Shown here: piece by piece, positions 1 to 9,415 of the stretch
How the letters are laid out: each line of letters starts with the position of its first letter
Numbering within the stretch: position 1 is the first letter of the stretch
From: Methanolobus sp.
GTDB taxonomy: Archaea > Halobacteriota > Methanosarcinia > Methanosarcinales > Methanosarcinaceae
Assembly (NCBI GenBank): GCA_021767785.1
Contig: JAASSR010000004.1
Span: 1 to 62,705 of the forward strand
DNA: 62,705 bases
Reading direction: 5' to 3'
Translations under genes and position numbers: made by a program
The notes under the pieces: generated by a model
Seen by the model: only the letters and a program-made list of their open reading frames with translations
The model's database searches: none
What the model was told of the DNA's origin: nothing

Positions 1-2229
1 CTCAGGATCGATGAATCCGCACTTACAGGAGAAAGCGTTCCTGTCGGAAAGAACGAGAAAGAGAATATTTTTGCCGGAACTCAGATAGTACATGGAAAAT
101 GTAAAGCTGTGGTCACTGCCACAGGAATGAACACAAAGATCGGACAGATAGCCAGCCTGATACAGACAAAAAAAAGTGATACACCACTACAGATAAAGAT
201 CACAAAGCTTTCCCTGAATCTGGCTATTCTCGCTATCCTTGCTTCTGCACTCACCTTTGCAATCGGAATATACATTGGAGCACCTCTTGCCGACATGTTG
301 CTGATCGCACTGGCACTTGCCGTGGCTGCTGTACCCGAAGGTTTGCCCCTCACACTTACAATAACCCTTGCCTATGGTATGAAAAAAATGGCAGGTCACA
401 ATGCCATCATAAGGAAGATGCTGGCTGTTGAGACACTGGGCTCCACAACGGTTATCTGTACCGATAAGACCGGGACCCTCACCAGAAATGAAATGACCCT
501 GGAGAAGATATTTGTCAGCGGGAACATAATTGAACTGACAGGGTCCGGATATGTTCCCAAAGGAGACTTTCTGAAGAGAGGTGACGTTTTCGATGTAAAA
601 GAAGATAGTACTTCTCTGAAACTTCTGAAAGGAATCTCACTTTGCAATAATTCTGCCATTGAAAAGAAACAGAACAAATGGGATGTTGTCGGGGACCCCA
701 CAGAAATAGCGCTTACTGTCGCCGCTGCAAAAGCAGACATATGGAAAGATGATCTGGAAGAAGAGTATGAGATGATAGAAGAGATCGTCTTCACTTCCGA
801 AAGGAAACTGATGACAACCATCCACAGAACCGATGGCGAAACCATATCATTTACAAAAGGGGCACCTGAATTCGTACTACCTCAATGCAGTAATATTGAA
901 AGAAACGGTGAAAAGCATCCCCTGACAGAGCAGGATAAAGACACAATTCTGGAAAAGAACCTGGATTTTGCAAGTTCGGCTTATCGTGTACTTGCAGTTG
1001 CGTGCAAAGAGAATACTGACGATAAACCTGACCTTAGCCCTGAAAATGATATGACTTTCCTGGGACTTGTTGCCATGATAGATCCACCGCGTGAAGAAGT
1101 AAAGGATGCCGTGGGAATGTGCAGTAAAGCAGGTATCAAAGTAATCATGATCACAGGAGATAATCAGGAGACTGCGAAGGCAATTGGCAGAAATATAGGT
1201 CTTTTCAGTGATAAAAAGGGATGCGGAGTCTACGAAGATGAAAAGCTGCAACGAATAGCAGCTGATTGCGCAGTGACCGGGGATGAACTTGAGGAACTTA
1301 ACGACGATGAATTCTCAATTGTTGTGGAGAATATAAACGTATATGCCAGAACAATGCCTGAACAGAAGCTCAGGATCGTGAATGCTCTTCAGGAAAAAGG
1401 ACATATCGTTGCCATGACAGGAGATGGCGTCAACGATGCTCCTGCCCTCAAAAAGGCCGACATCGGCATTGCAATGGGAATAAAAGGCACTGACGTGGCA
1501 AAGGAATCCAGCGTGATGATACTGCAGGATGACAACTTTGCCACCATTGTGGAGGCTGTCAGGGGAGGCAGGACTATTTATAATAATATTGAAAAGTTCA
1601 TAACATATCTTATCTCAAGGAACTTCACACTGATCATTCTTATTATGGCCGGCATCAGCCTTCTCGGATTCGACCTGATACCTCTGCTGGCATTGCAGAT
1701 ACTTTTCATAAACATGTTCAACGAAATCATGCCTGCCATCTCCCTGGGACTTGACCCTGCCACAGAAGGTATAATGAAAAGACCTCCACGCGACCCTGAT
1801 GACAGTTTCCTTAAGAGAAGGAATCTGTTCCTTGTGATAACCCTTGCATTTATCATGGGTACAGCCTCGTTCCTTGTATTTGCCCTGAGCAATCCCGCAG
1901 ATGATACTATTATGGCAAGAACACTCACATTTGCAACTGTGGTCAGCATGATATTGTTCATACCACTGGCATTCCGGTCACTTGAGCGGTCGGTACTTTC
2001 CATTGGGATCTTCACCAACAAACTAATGATTGCAGGTGTAACTGCCACATTCTTTGCTACTATGTCAGTAATGTATATACCAGGACTGAACGAAGCATTC
2101 GGATTGATCCCCCTTGCACCTGCTGAATGGATTCTGCCCATAGGCGTGGCTTTTGCAACTTTCCTTTTTGCAGAAACACTGAAAATTGCTACAGAGAGAA
2201 TAAGAGACACACATGATGGCAGCCAATGA
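1..2229 (+). CDS. P2-type cation-transporting P-type ATPase (calcium-pump-like), 5' truncated
   Basis: ATP-driven cation pump of the plasma membrane. The reading frame is open to the first base of the window, so the N-terminus and first membrane segments are missing. Visible in order: actuator motif TGES (visible residues 9-12), the M4 motif PEGLP typical of SERCA/PMCA-like P2 ATPases, the phosphorylation motif DKTGT (Asp at visible residue 155), KGAPE in the nucleotide-binding domain, MITGDN, and the hinge motif GDGVNDAP near visible residue 474. Several hydrophobic segments follow, as expected for M5-M10. The PEGLP site and overall layout favour Ca2+ or a related cation over heavy metals, but the transported ion cannot be read from sequence. 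The next gene starts 136 bases downstream behind its own TATA box, so this gene probably ends its transcript. Confidence 0.93.
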   Translation, partial: LRIDESALTGESVPVGKNEKENIFAGTQIVHGKCKAVVTATGMNTKIGQIASLIQTKKSDTPLQIKITKLSLNLAILAILASALTFAIGIYIGAPLADMLLIALALAVAAVPEGLPLTLTITLAYGMKKMAGHNAIIRKMLAVETLGSTTVICTDKTGTLTRNEMTLEKIFVSGNIIELTGSGYVPKGDFLKRGDVFDVKEDSTSLKLLKGISLCNNSAIEKKQNKWDVVGDPTEIALTVAAAKADIWKDDLEEEYEMIEEIVFTSERKLMTTIHRTDGETISFTKGAPEFVLPQCSNIERNGEKHPLTEQDKDTILEKNLDFASSAYRVLAVACKENTDDKPDLSPENDMTFLGLVAMIDPPREEVKDAVGMCSKAGIKVIMITGDNQETAKAIGRNIGLFSDKKGCGVYEDEKLQRIAADCAVTGDELEELNDDEFSIVVENINVYARTMPEQKLRIVNALQEKGHIVAMTGDGVNDAPALKKADIGIAMGIKGTDVAKESSVMILQDDNFATIVEAVRGGRTIYNNIEKFITYLISRNFTLIILIMAGISLLGFDLIPLLALQILFINMFNEIMPAISLGLDPATEGIMKRPPRDPDDSFLKRRNLFLVITLAFIMGTASFLVFALSNPADDTIMARTLTFATVVSMILFIPLAFRSLERSVLSIGIFTNKLMIAGVTATFFATMSVMYIPGLNEAFGLIPLAPAEWILPIGVAFATFLFAETLKIATERIRDTHDGSQ

Positions 2230-2365
2230 GAAACAAGCTTACATACATCTTTGTAATACCTGAAATGGTAGTATCACTTTGCCATAAACAATATAAGAAC
2301 AATACTTCAAGATATATAATAATTTATTTATATATGAGTTGCGTTGTCATTTGTGGTGATTGATA

Positions 2366-2773
2366 ATGGCACTCGTTACCTGGTCAGATAAATACAGCAT
2401 GCAAATAAAAGAAATCGATGACCAACATAAAGTTCTCGTAGGAATGATTAATGAACTGCATGATGCTATGAAACAGGCAAAAAGCAAGGAAAAATCCCTG
2501 GAAATAATCAATAAGATGGCAGAGTACACACAATTCCACTTCAGTACTGAAGAGAAGTATATGCAGCGTTTTGATTATCCTGATTTTAAAAAACACAAAC
2601 ATGAACACGAAAAGTTCGTGGAGAAAGTTGTCAATTTTAAAAAAGACTATGAGAATGGTAAGGCAGGTATAAGTTACGATATTCTGAATTTCCTGAAAGA
2701 GTGGCTTGTAAAACACATCCAACAAACCGACAAAAAGTACGCACCGCTGTTCATAGAAAAGGGCGTAAAATGA
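2366..2773 (+). CDS. Bacteriohemerythrin (hemerythrin-like di-iron protein)
   Basis: Small four-helix O2-binding or O2-sensing protein with a non-haem di-iron site. The ligand pattern is complete: H21 in DDQHK, H58 and E62 in the HFSTEE segment, H77 and H81 in KKHKHEHEK, H117 and D122 near the C-terminus. The length of 135 residues is normal for single-domain bacteriohemerythrin. I chose the ATG at 2366 over the upstream TTG at 2360 because GGTGAT at 2355-2360 then sits five bases before the start. A TATA-like stretch at about 2326-2334 precedes it. In an anaerobe the usual inference is O2 scavenging or O2/NO sensing. The neighbouring metal regulators suggest a metal or oxygen stress neighbourhood, but no shared operon is shown. 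Confidence 0.92.
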   Translation: MALVTWSDKYSMQIKEIDDQHKVLVGMINELHDAMKQAKSKEKSLEIINKMAEYTQFHFSTEEKYMQRFDYPDFKKHKHEHEKFVEKVVNFKKDYENGKAGISYDILNFLKEWLVKHIQQTDKKYAPLFIEKGVK

Positions 2774-2835
2774 CATTTCTTCCTTTTTGCATAAACCTAT
2801 TAATCGATAAAGTCTTAATAGTTCAGCAGATTAAA

Positions 2836-3183
2836 ATGCAGGAAATGGAAAGAAATCAGGAACCTTATATTCTGCCGGATGAAACTTCCCTCCGGGTCCA
2901 TGCAGCCATGAAGGAGAATGTTGACAATCTGGTATCCCTTTTCAAGGTGCTTTCAGATCCTGTAAGGATACACATCCTTAAAGCTCTGCAGGTCAGTGAA
3001 CTTTGTGTATGCATCCTTGTAGAACTAACTGACTACAAACACTCTGCACTTTCATACCATCTGAAACTACTAAAAGATGCAGAACTTATCGATTCCAGAA
3101 GGGACAAGAATTTTCAGATATATTACCTTACAGAACCCGGAAAAAAAATGCTGAGGACAATTGAATCCTCGTTCAAAAAATAA
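2836..3183 (+). CDS. ArsR-family metalloregulator with an ELCVC metal-site motif
   Basis: Winged-helix transcriptional repressor of the ArsR/SmtB family. The segment LFKVLSDPVRIHILKAL is the typical first helical part. The recognition region SALSYHLKLLKDAELI follows, and a wing ends near QIYYLTEPG. The motif SELCVC holds the Cys-x-Cys pair that in ArsR and CadC contributes to a thiolate metal site, so an As(III)-, Cd- or Pb-type soft-metal ligand is plausible; this is inference. The frame is open further upstream to 2701, but that part overlaps the hemerythrin gene. The ATG at 2836 (or 2845) gives a normal family length of about 115 residues. No clear ribosome binding site is seen. It is convergent with nikR. 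Confidence 0.86.
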   Translation: MQEMERNQEPYILPDETSLRVHAAMKENVDNLVSLFKVLSDPVRIHILKALQVSELCVCILVELTDYKHSALSYHLKLLKDAELIDSRRDKNFQIYYLTEPGKKMLRTIESSFKK

Positions 3184-3196
3184 GTCTGTATGATAT

Positions 3197-3619
3197 TTAC
3201 AATTTCTCAGTCGGGAGAGCTGTATTCAGTTTAACGTAATTGACCCCTTTAAGAGCCATAGTTCTTTCAGCAACAGCTTTTACATCTTCTCCTTCACCAT
3301 CAAGAATAATAACCTCAAGACAGTTATCATGGTCAAGATGAATATGTACAGAGGATTTTATAATATGAGAATAATCATGCTGTATATCAGTAAGAGCACT
3401 TGAAAGACCCCGTTTAGTATGATCATACATCAAAGTAATAGTCCCCACACGTCTGCCTTTGACATCACTCATCCATTCGTAGTGTGTAATATAGTTCCTT
3501 ATGGAATCCCTTATTCCTTCCGAGCGGGAAGAATAACCTCGTTGTTCAATAATCGTGTCAAATTTAGTCAGAAGATTTTCAGGGAGTGATACACCTATAC
3601 GCATAAGTTCCTGTTCCAT
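3197..3619 (-). CDS. nikR: Nickel-responsive transcriptional regulator NikR
   Basis: Ribbon-helix-helix DNA-binding protein with a C-terminal ACT-like nickel-binding domain. The N-terminus [16 protein letters not shown] is the RHH part. The four nickel ligands are present with the E. coli NikR spacing: H81, H92, H94 and C100 in the segment [13 protein letters not shown]. In methanogens nickel is needed for F430, hydrogenases and CO dehydrogenase, so NikR usually controls nickel uptake. The cobalt/nickel ECF transporter at 22-25.5 kb is a possible target, which is inference. I chose the ATG at 3619 because AAAGGTGA lies five bases upstream; an in-frame codon at 3637 has no such site. It diverges from purC across an AT-rich promoter region. 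Confidence 0.95.
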   Translation of the reverse strand: MEQELMRIGVSLPENLLTKFDTIIEQRGYSSRSEGIRDSIRNYITHYEWMSDVKGRRVGTITLMYDHTKRGLSSALTDIQHDYSHIIKSSVHIHLDHDNCLEVIILDGEGEDVKAVAERTMALKGVNYVKLNTALPTEKL

Positions 3620-3770
3620 ATGGTTCACCTTTAACAATTCAATTCAGTGCTATAATAACATTTAGTATGCAATAATAATACATTAATGATACATAAATTA
3701 AGACATAAATAATTATAGAACATCTTGTATTAGAATAACAAGACAATAAACCTGCAAAAGGATGATCTAG

Positions 3771-4484
3771 ATGAAAAAAGAAGAGCTATATTCAGGTAAA
3801 GCAAAGACCATTTACAAAACAGAGGATCCCGCAAAACTTATATCGGAATTCAGGGACAGCCTCACTGCTTTTGATGGAAAGAAAAAGAGTGAAGCAAAGA
3901 ACAAGGGTTATTTTAATGCCCAGATTTCAAAGAAGATCTTTGAGATGCTTGAAGAGGAAGGTATTCCCACCCATTACCTGGGGATGGAATCAGACACTGA
4001 GATGCTTGTCCGTGCTGTTGAGATAATACCCATAGAAGTAATACCACGTAACATTGCTGCAGGATCCATCACAAGGAAGTATCCGATTAAAGAAGGAACT
4101 GTTTTCAAAAAACCTGTGATAGTTCTGGATTACAAGAGCGATGAGTACGGCGACCCCATGATGAACGAGGATATCGCTGTTGCCATGGAAATAGCTACCT
4201 ACGAAGAGATCGAACAGATACGTTCAATGGCACTTAAGATCAACGGGATACTGAAGAAATACTTTGAAGATAAAGAGTTCCTGCTTCCGGATTTCAAACT
4301 GGAGTTCGGCAGAGTTGATGGTAAGATAGTAGTAGCCGATGAGATCTCATGTGATACATGCAGGTTCTGGGATAAGAGTACCGGCGAGTCCATGGATAAA
4401 GATATTTTCCGCTTTGACAAAGGAGATCTTTCAAAGACATATGAAGAAGTTGCAAAACGCATAGTTCCTGAAATATTCGAATAA
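3771..4484 (+). CDS. purC: Phosphoribosylaminoimidazole-succinocarboxamide synthase (SAICAR synthetase)
   Basis: Catalyses the ATP-dependent condensation of CAIR with aspartate to give SAICAR in de novo purine synthesis. The 237 residues match the short microbial PurC. The N-terminal [15 protein letters not shown]-loop motif, the central [14 protein letters not shown] segment and the [14 protein letters not shown] region are characteristic. The ribosome binding site AAAGGATGAT precedes the ATG. It diverges from nikR. The only other purine gene in the window is purL, eight kilobases away, so the pathway is dispersed here. The CrtI-like gene follows after 31 bases and may be cotranscribed. Confidence 0.97.
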   Translation: MKKEELYSGKAKTIYKTEDPAKLISEFRDSLTAFDGKKKSEAKNKGYFNAQISKKIFEMLEEEGIPTHYLGMESDTEMLVRAVEIIPIEVIPRNIAAGSITRKYPIKEGTVFKKPVIVLDYKSDEYGDPMMNEDIAVAMEIATYEEIEQIRSMALKINGILKKYFEDKEFLLPDFKLEFGRVDGKIVVADEISCDTCRFWDKSTGESMDKDIFRFDKGDLSKTYEEVAKRIVPEIFE

Positions 4485-4515
4485 ACATAAAGATCTATCG
4501 TAATGAGGGGATATG

Positions 4516-5964
4516 ATGGAAGATTATGACATAATAGTTGTGGGTGCAGGTATAAGCGGGCTTTTATCAGCACTCGCTCTTTCCAAACATGGAAATAGAG
4601 TACTGGTACTTGAAAAAAGTAAATTCGTTGGTGGCAACTGTAACAGCTACATGGTTGATGGTTTCCAGGTTGATACAGGTGCTCATGCCATTACACATCT
4701 TGAAGTGGGACCTCTCAGAAGACTCATGGATAACTATTTTGATTACGTTCCTGTCTTTGAGGATTACGGCAACTATTTCATCAGGACCGAAAATCATTTT
4801 ATGAAAGTGCCCTCGAACGTCAAAGAGTTTGTCACCTTCGATATTCTTCCCAGAAAGGACAGGATCGTTCTCACCCAGGCTATAACCAAAGCACTTACGC
4901 TTTCAACATTCGGAACTGATCTTTCCAGGCAATCTGTTTATGATTTCATGCCAGGGAATCTTTCAAAAGACACGTATGATTTCATGGATACGATATGCCA
5001 TTTTCTTTCAGGCAAAGACATGAAACAGACCTCAGCCCAGAGAATCCTTGCAGGGAGCAGTTTTGTACGTGACAGTGTACCGGAAGAACAGCTGGAAACA
5101 ATAATAAGATCCAACGAGAAGATCGAAGCCGAGCCTATCCCAAAATCAATATTACCACCAAATCTGCATGCATCGTTGCAGACAAGATTGAACAGGGTGT
5201 CTAACCCATTCACATCCCTTGGAAGACTTGCAACCAACAGGGTCACTTATTCACAGGGTTATCCCAGAAAAGGCCTAAAATCAATACTTAATGCTCTTTT
5301 GTTCTCACTTCCAAAGACCGTGGAGATCAGGACCGACTGTGAAGTAAAGAAGATACTTACAGACAAAGGAAAAGTGACCGGTGTTGAAGCAGACGAAATC
5401 TATAATGCAGGCAAGGTAATATTTACAGGATTTGTCACAGACCTCCCTTCAATGATAGAAAGCCTGCCTGATTCCTATGTTCAGGAACTCAAAGGAGTTG
5501 TACATACCAAAAGTCTGACAGTCTGGACCGGACTTGACACGGTGATAGATGATTTCAATTATATAGGCTCTGAAATATGGTTCAAGGACTATCCATACTG
5601 GGCTATGCCTATCAGTAACTATGATGCTTCTCTGGCACCTAAAGGAAAGCAGCTTGTAGGATTCACATTCATACTCGAGGACGAAAAGAGTGAAGATGCC
5701 CAGATAAAAAAAGCATATGAAACCATTTATCAAGCGATACCGGATATCGAAGATCACATTGAAATGAAACATAACCAGATAACAGTTCCTGAAAAAGCTG
5801 CTGTTACCATCAACGGATATTTTGCAGATGTCAGAACACCTATCAGTGGTCTCTATGTCGCAGGAACGGATACTGATAAAAGAAGCATGGGTATCACCCG
5901 TGCTGCATACTCAATAATAGAGTTACTTAAAAAGATGAATGAAGACAATTGTCTTCACAGGTAA
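4516..5964 (+). CDS. FAD-dependent phytoene desaturase-like (CrtI/COG1233) oxidoreductase
   Basis: Flavoprotein with an N-terminal Rossmann dinucleotide-binding motif, VVGAGISGLLSALALS, followed by an acidic residue at the end of the second strand (VLVLEKS). The GGNCNSY segment and the C-terminal GLYVAGTDTDKRSMG motif are those of the CrtI-like amine oxidase/desaturase superfamily. The length of about 482 residues fits. Such proteins act on isoprenoid or carotenoid-like lipids, and some methanogen members have been linked to saturation or isomerisation of isoprenoids. The substrate here is unknown. Two adjacent ATGs occur (4513 and 4516). The GAGGGGAT box favours 4516. The gene end carries a 16-base perfect palindrome and a terminator hairpin. 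Confidence 0.85.
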   Translation: MEDYDIIVVGAGISGLLSALALSKHGNRVLVLEKSKFVGGNCNSYMVDGFQVDTGAHAITHLEVGPLRRLMDNYFDYVPVFEDYGNYFIRTENHFMKVPSNVKEFVTFDILPRKDRIVLTQAITKALTLSTFGTDLSRQSVYDFMPGNLSKDTYDFMDTICHFLSGKDMKQTSAQRILAGSSFVRDSVPEEQLETIIRSNEKIEAEPIPKSILPPNLHASLQTRLNRVSNPFTSLGRLATNRVTYSQGYPRKGLKSILNALLFSLPKTVEIRTDCEVKKILTDKGKVTGVEADEIYNAGKVIFTGFVTDLPSMIESLPDSYVQELKGVVHTKSLTVWTGLDTVIDDFNYIGSEIWFKDYPYWAMPISNYDASLAPKGKQLVGFTFILEDEKSEDAQIKKAYETIYQAIPDIEDHIEMKHNQITVPEKAAVTINGYFADVRTPISGLYVAGTDTDKRSMGITRAAYSIIELLKKMNEDNCLHR

Positions 5965-5968
5965 ATAC

Positions 5969-5992
5969 GAGAAGGAGATATCTCACCTTCTC
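5969..5992. terminator. Hairpin between convergent genes
   Basis: GAGAAGG (5969-5975) pairs with CCTTCTC (5986-5992) around a 10-base loop. It sits just after the CrtI-like stop and overlaps the last codons of the convergent DUF47 gene, so it can serve as a bidirectional terminator. A perfect 16-base palindrome, GAAGACAATTGTCTTC, lies immediately upstream at 5941-5956. Confidence 0.6.
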
Positions 5993-6675
5993 AGCACCAT
6001 TGTTCTCAATCTGTCGGCCGCATGCTCGGATTTATCAGCAATGTCGCCTATTCCCCTAACAAGACGTGCAAGGTGATATACTCCAAGTGCACCAATCTCA
6101 TTCTCGTTTCTAAATATCTTCTTTACCAGATCTTTTTCGATGATGTCCACCTGATGTTCCATTTCTTCTACTTTGGTCACAAGCCCAAGAGTATCTTCAA
6201 CATCCCTCTTGCTGAAAGATGTTTCCAGTAATTCTCCAAGTGTTGCCACAAGATCTTCATATAGTTCAACTGTGGCAAGTGTTTTTTCCATGAGAGCACA
6301 AAAACCATACCGGATCTCATCAGGGGCTTCGATTTTTCTCAAAGTGAGCCAGAACGATACCTCCTGAGCATCATCTGATATTGAGTCCTGGGGCTTGAGA
6401 AAATTGAGCAGGTCATTTGCATGTACAGGAAGCATGATCGATGACGATAGTTCAGAACGGATCGTTTGTTTGATGACATCAGCCTCATGCTCTATGACAT
6501 CTATCTCCCGGTTGAGTTCCTCTACCTTATCCATATCTCCGTCACAGTAAGCAAGTAGAGCTTCATTGAGCTTGCGTACACAATCGCCACCTTTGCTTGC
6601 ATGCATGACCAGAGGTTTGAAAGGAGAGGTCGCGAAAATATTCAATACGGAACGTATATACTCTTTTTTAATCAT
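5983..6675 (-). CDS. DUF47/PhoU-like protein (TIGR00153 family), partner of the Pit phosphate transporter
   Basis: All-helical protein of 230 residues related to PhoU. The family typically sits next to Pit-type inorganic phosphate transporters and is believed to modulate them. Recognisable features are the N-terminal [24 protein letters not shown] region, the [15 protein letters not shown] helix and the C-terminal [21 protein letters not shown] segment. Acidic E/D-x-x-x-D patches resemble PhoU metal-binding sites. The start overlaps the stop of the upstream pit gene by four bases, indicating translational coupling. The same cytoplasmic partnership is inferred here. Confidence 0.92.
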   Translation of the reverse strand: MIKKEYIRSVLNIFATSPFKPLVMHASKGGDCVRKLNEALLAYCDGDMDKVEELNREIDVIEHEADVIKQTIRSELSSSIMLPVHANDLLNFLKPQDSISDDAQEVSFWLTLRKIEAPDEIRYGFCALMEKTLATVELYEDLVATLGELLETSFSKRDVEDTLGLVTKVEEMEHQVDIIEKDLVKKIFRNENEIGALGVYHLARLVRGIGDIADKSEHAADRLRTMVLRR

Positions 6676-7709
6676 AGTCCAACTCCCAGTAAGCCTGTAA
6701 ATACCATAGCAGATGTAAGTGCCGCAACAGGCACTGTAACTACCCAGGATACAATTATTTTACCGATAACACTTAAGTCAACCGCTGCAAGACCACCTGC
6801 AAGGCCCACACCTATAACAGAGCCTACAAGTGTATGGGTGGTTGATATCGGAAGAGAACTGTAGCTATGAAGTACCACTACAGAAGCCGTGGCAAACTCA
6901 GCTGAAAAACCACGTGTGGGTGTCAGTTCAGTGATACGTGTACCAATTGTCTCAATAACACGATATCCCCAGGTTGCAAGCCCTATGACCATACCCAGAC
7001 CTCCGAGTGCCATCACCCAGAGAGGAATACTTAGACCAGCCATTTCAAGTGAATGCAGACCTGCATACAGAGGACCCACTGCGTTAGCTACATCATTAGA
7101 ACCATGTGCAAAGGCAATATAACATGCTGTGAGTGTCTGTAGAATGACAAATTTTTTCTCGATGTAATAAGGATCATCTGTTTTCTGAAGTATGAAATAC
7201 CTGATAATAGAAAATATAATGTAAGCTAAAATTGCCCCCAGCACAGGCGAAACCAGCCAGCTACCAACGATCTTAGCTAATATTACCCACTTGATCTCAT
7301 TATAGCCAATGATGCCATTGTAAACGGCAATAAGACCGAAACCAAGGACCGCACCCACAATAGAGTGTGTGGTAGATACGGGAAGATTATAAAATGTGGC
7401 CAGGGTGATCCAGAAACCTGCCGCAAGGATAGCCGCAAGCATACCAAGTGCCACAAGATGCGGATCCAGAAGACTTATGGAATCAATAGGTACGATTCCC
7501 TTAGCTATCGTAGACGTAACTCTTTTTCCAAAGAGCACGGCACCTGCGAACTCAAAAACAGCTGCAATAATAATTACCTGTTTGATAGACAGTGCACCAC
7601 TGCCCACCGACGTTCCCATGGCATTTGCAAGATCATTGGCACCAATGTTCCATGCCATGTACAGACCTGCTGCAACCAGTAACAATACTAGAGGATCAAA
7701 AAGGCTCAT
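6672..7709 (-). CDS. Inorganic phosphate transporter, PiT family
   Basis: Integral membrane phosphate:cation symporter. Both PiT signature repeats are visible: [18 protein letters not shown] in the N-terminal half and [12 protein letters not shown] in the C-terminal half. There are about ten hydrophobic segments. [16 protein letters not shown] and [16 protein letters not shown] form a second duplicated pair, reflecting the internal duplication of the family. The ATG at 7709 is preferred over a TTG at 7712. An AT-rich promoter region lies at 7713-7814. It forms a two-gene operon with the DUF47 protein. Confidence 0.95.
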   Translation of the reverse strand: MSLFDPLVLLLVAAGLYMAWNIGANDLANAMGTSVGSGALSIKQVIIIAAVFEFAGAVLFGKRVTSTIAKGIVPIDSISLLDPHLVALGMLAAILAAGFWITLATFYNLPVSTTHSIVGAVLGFGLIAVYNGIIGYNEIKWVILAKIVGSWLVSPVLGAILAYIIFSIIRYFILQKTDDPYYIEKKFVILQTLTACYIAFAHGSNDVANAVGPLYAGLHSLEMAGLSIPLWVMALGGLGMVIGLATWGYRVIETIGTRITELTPTRGFSAEFATASVVVLHSYSSLPISTTHTLVGSVIGVGLAGGLAAVDLSVIGKIIVSWVVTVPVAALTSAMVFTGLLGVGL

Positions 7710-7814
7710 CAATAATTTTCTCCGCTATATAGATTTAGTAGGCCAATGTGAAATCATAGACATAAATGTGTCTACTATATACTACATAGCAATAAATAAA
7801 ATATATAGTACTAT

Positions 7815-9032
7815 TTAGAAGAAAGAATCAAGTGTTCTCTGATAACGAAGATCAGATAACATTTTTGCTTCAGAAAGCCATCCTGACGACGGGGTTTTCA
7901 AACGTGTTGAAATGTCTGTTAGTGCTTTGTCAATTGAATCGAATTTTTCCGGAACACCATTAAAAGCATCCCTGACACCTTCCCTGACAACCCATACACC
8001 AAGAGGTGCCCAGTACTCAGGCCTTATCTCCCTGACCATGAAAACACCAGCCTGCCTCTTTATTGACTGAAGATATTCCAGGGCACCAAGGCGGGCGGCA
8101 TAATAGCCTCCTGCAAGATCAGAGTACTTCTTTTTACCGCCGAAATCCTCATGATCAGCTCCAATCCAGGTACTCTCACCGGACCATACAGTTCTTGGCA
8201 TCCAGACTTCTATCAGTTCGAACGAGAATACCCCCGGAATAAGAACGACCTCGAAGTGATTACCAAAAACACCTCCGCTGAAAACCATAACTTCATTTAA
8301 TTGCTGATAATCTCTTATTTCTCCAAGAAGATCTTTGCCCACCATGTCATCAACTGCGGTTATGGACCATCTTGTGGGAACAAGTTTTCGTTCCTGACCT
8401 AAGAGGCCAATTGAAAGAAGGCGTGTGATGTGTTCTGCCGGTGTTTTGTTGTTCCAGAGTTCAGAGATAGCATCCTTTGCAAGTGCATCGGTGTCATATA
8501 CCAGAGAGTCAACCTTTTTGGGAACTCTGGGATTTTCTGTTATATCTATCTTTTTGAGATCCCCGGAAGGTCCCATTGGAGTCAGTACATTGTCAAACTT
8601 AAGTTTGTTACTGATGGGTTTGTTGAACCATGCCTCTGTATCAACAGGTTTTTTTGAAAGGGCAAGTTCCTGAGATCTCTCTATCAGAGGATTGTCTGGA
8701 GAACGGGCATTTTTGACATTGACACCTGTATTTGCCCTAATAAGCGCGGAACGTGAGGATATGACATCCTGTATGCTCATCTTCAGCAGAGCTTTAGGAT
8801 CTTCAAGTACCATTGCATCATCACCACCAAGATGAGGTGGTATCATGGGACCTGCCTTGACTTCAGGATAATTATACCTGCCTACAAAAACCGACGGAGG
8901 AGATGCGCCAAAAACAGAAGTCTCTCCTGAAGAAGCGGAAATTACCGAATCAACCGATCTGAATTTTTCCAGAATCGGGCATTTTGGCCTTCCACAAAGG
9001 CCTTTACCCTTACATTCAATACAAAGTGTCAC
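7815..9032 (-). CDS. nreA: NreA-like archaeal DNA repair protein with zinc finger and C-terminal PIP box
   Basis: Member of the archaeal Nre family, which has been implicated in DNA damage tolerance and PCNA interaction in Haloferax. The N-terminus has a four-cysteine knuckle (C4, C7, C13, C18) in CIECKGKGLCGRPKCPI. The C-terminus ends QRTLDSFF (Q398, L401, F404, F405), a textbook PCNA-interacting peptide at the extreme end of the protein. A GTG start at 9032 overlaps the stop of the upstream regulator (GTGA), with GAGGT just ahead, so translation is coupled. Placement at the end of an iscS-iscU operon suggests that the cysteine cluster could carry Fe-S rather than zinc, which is inference. 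Confidence 0.9.
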   Translation of the reverse strand: MTLCIECKGKGLCGRPKCPILEKFRSVDSVISASSGETSVFGASPPSVFVGRYNYPEVKAGPMIPPHLGGDDAMVLEDPKALLKMSIQDVISSRSALIRANTGVNVKNARSPDNPLIERSQELALSKKPVDTEAWFNKPISNKLKFDNVLTPMGPSGDLKKIDITENPRVPKKVDSLVYDTDALAKDAISELWNNKTPAEHITRLLSIGLLGQERKLVPTRWSITAVDDMVGKDLLGEIRDYQQLNEVMVFSGGVFGNHFEVVLIPGVFSFELIEVWMPRTVWSGESTWIGADHEDFGGKKKYSDLAGGYYAARLGALEYLQSIKRQAGVFMVREIRPEYWAPLGVWVVREGVRDAFNGVPEKFDSIDKALTDISTRLKTPSSGWLSEAKMLSDLRYQRTLDSFF

Positions 9033-9415
9033 TTGACCTCGCTATCTCCGCAAAGAATGCAATAACCTGCATCCGGCGCATTTCTGTCAAGCCAGCCGGA
9101 ACGTTGAACGAACTTACAGACATTACACATTCCTGCTACCTGTTCCCGGGGATCCATGCCTTCAAGCAGATTGACTGCAAACTTCTGGATCTCCTGGTGG
9201 GCCTCCTCTGAAAAATCAATTTCAGCTCCTCTTTTTTCATTGAGATACTGGGAAACGGCAGCCCTTGAAAGCTCCAGAATCTCTGCAACTTCCTGCTGGT
9301 TTTTCCCGTGATCCCATATCATACATCTTGCGAGTTCTGCCCTTATTGCAGGCAGTACTCTCTGAACCATGACCTCACATGTTGTTTTCACAAAGCCACC
9401 TTTTTTATTTTTCAT
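9029..9415 (-). CDS. HTH regulator with C-terminal CxxC-CxxC cluster in the isc operon
   Basis: Predicted DNA-binding regulator of 128 residues. A helix-turn-helix is seen around residues 40-63, in NQQEVAEILELSRAAVSQYLN. A C-terminal four-cysteine site follows: C97, C100, C119 and C122. It resembles archaeal regulators annotated only as predicted XRE/HTH proteins near cysteine desulfurase genes. Because it lies between iscU and nreA with four-base overlaps on both sides, it is a good candidate for an Fe-S or metal sensor controlling the operon, analogous in role to IscR or SufR but unrelated in sequence. A structural zinc ribbon is the alternative. An internal start further in would remove only the variable N-terminus. 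Confidence 0.82.
   Translation of the reverse strand: MKNKKGGFVKTTCEVMVQRVLPAIRAELARCMIWDHGKNQQEVAEILELSRAAVSQYLNEKRGAEIDFSEEAHQEIQKFAVNLLEGMDPREQVAGMCNVCKFVQRSGWLDRNAPDAGYCILCGDSEVK

Noticed and set aside
1578-2210. Long minus-strand frame of 210 codons
   Set aside because: It is antisense to the well-supported P-type ATPase membrane region and its Ser/Arg-rich product matches nothing I recognise.
3638-3770. NikR operator in the nikR-purC divergent region
   Set aside because: GTAT (3665-3668) and ATAC (3678-3681) form a weak dyad, but in such AT-rich DNA this is expected by chance. No consensus for methanogen NikR was available to test it.
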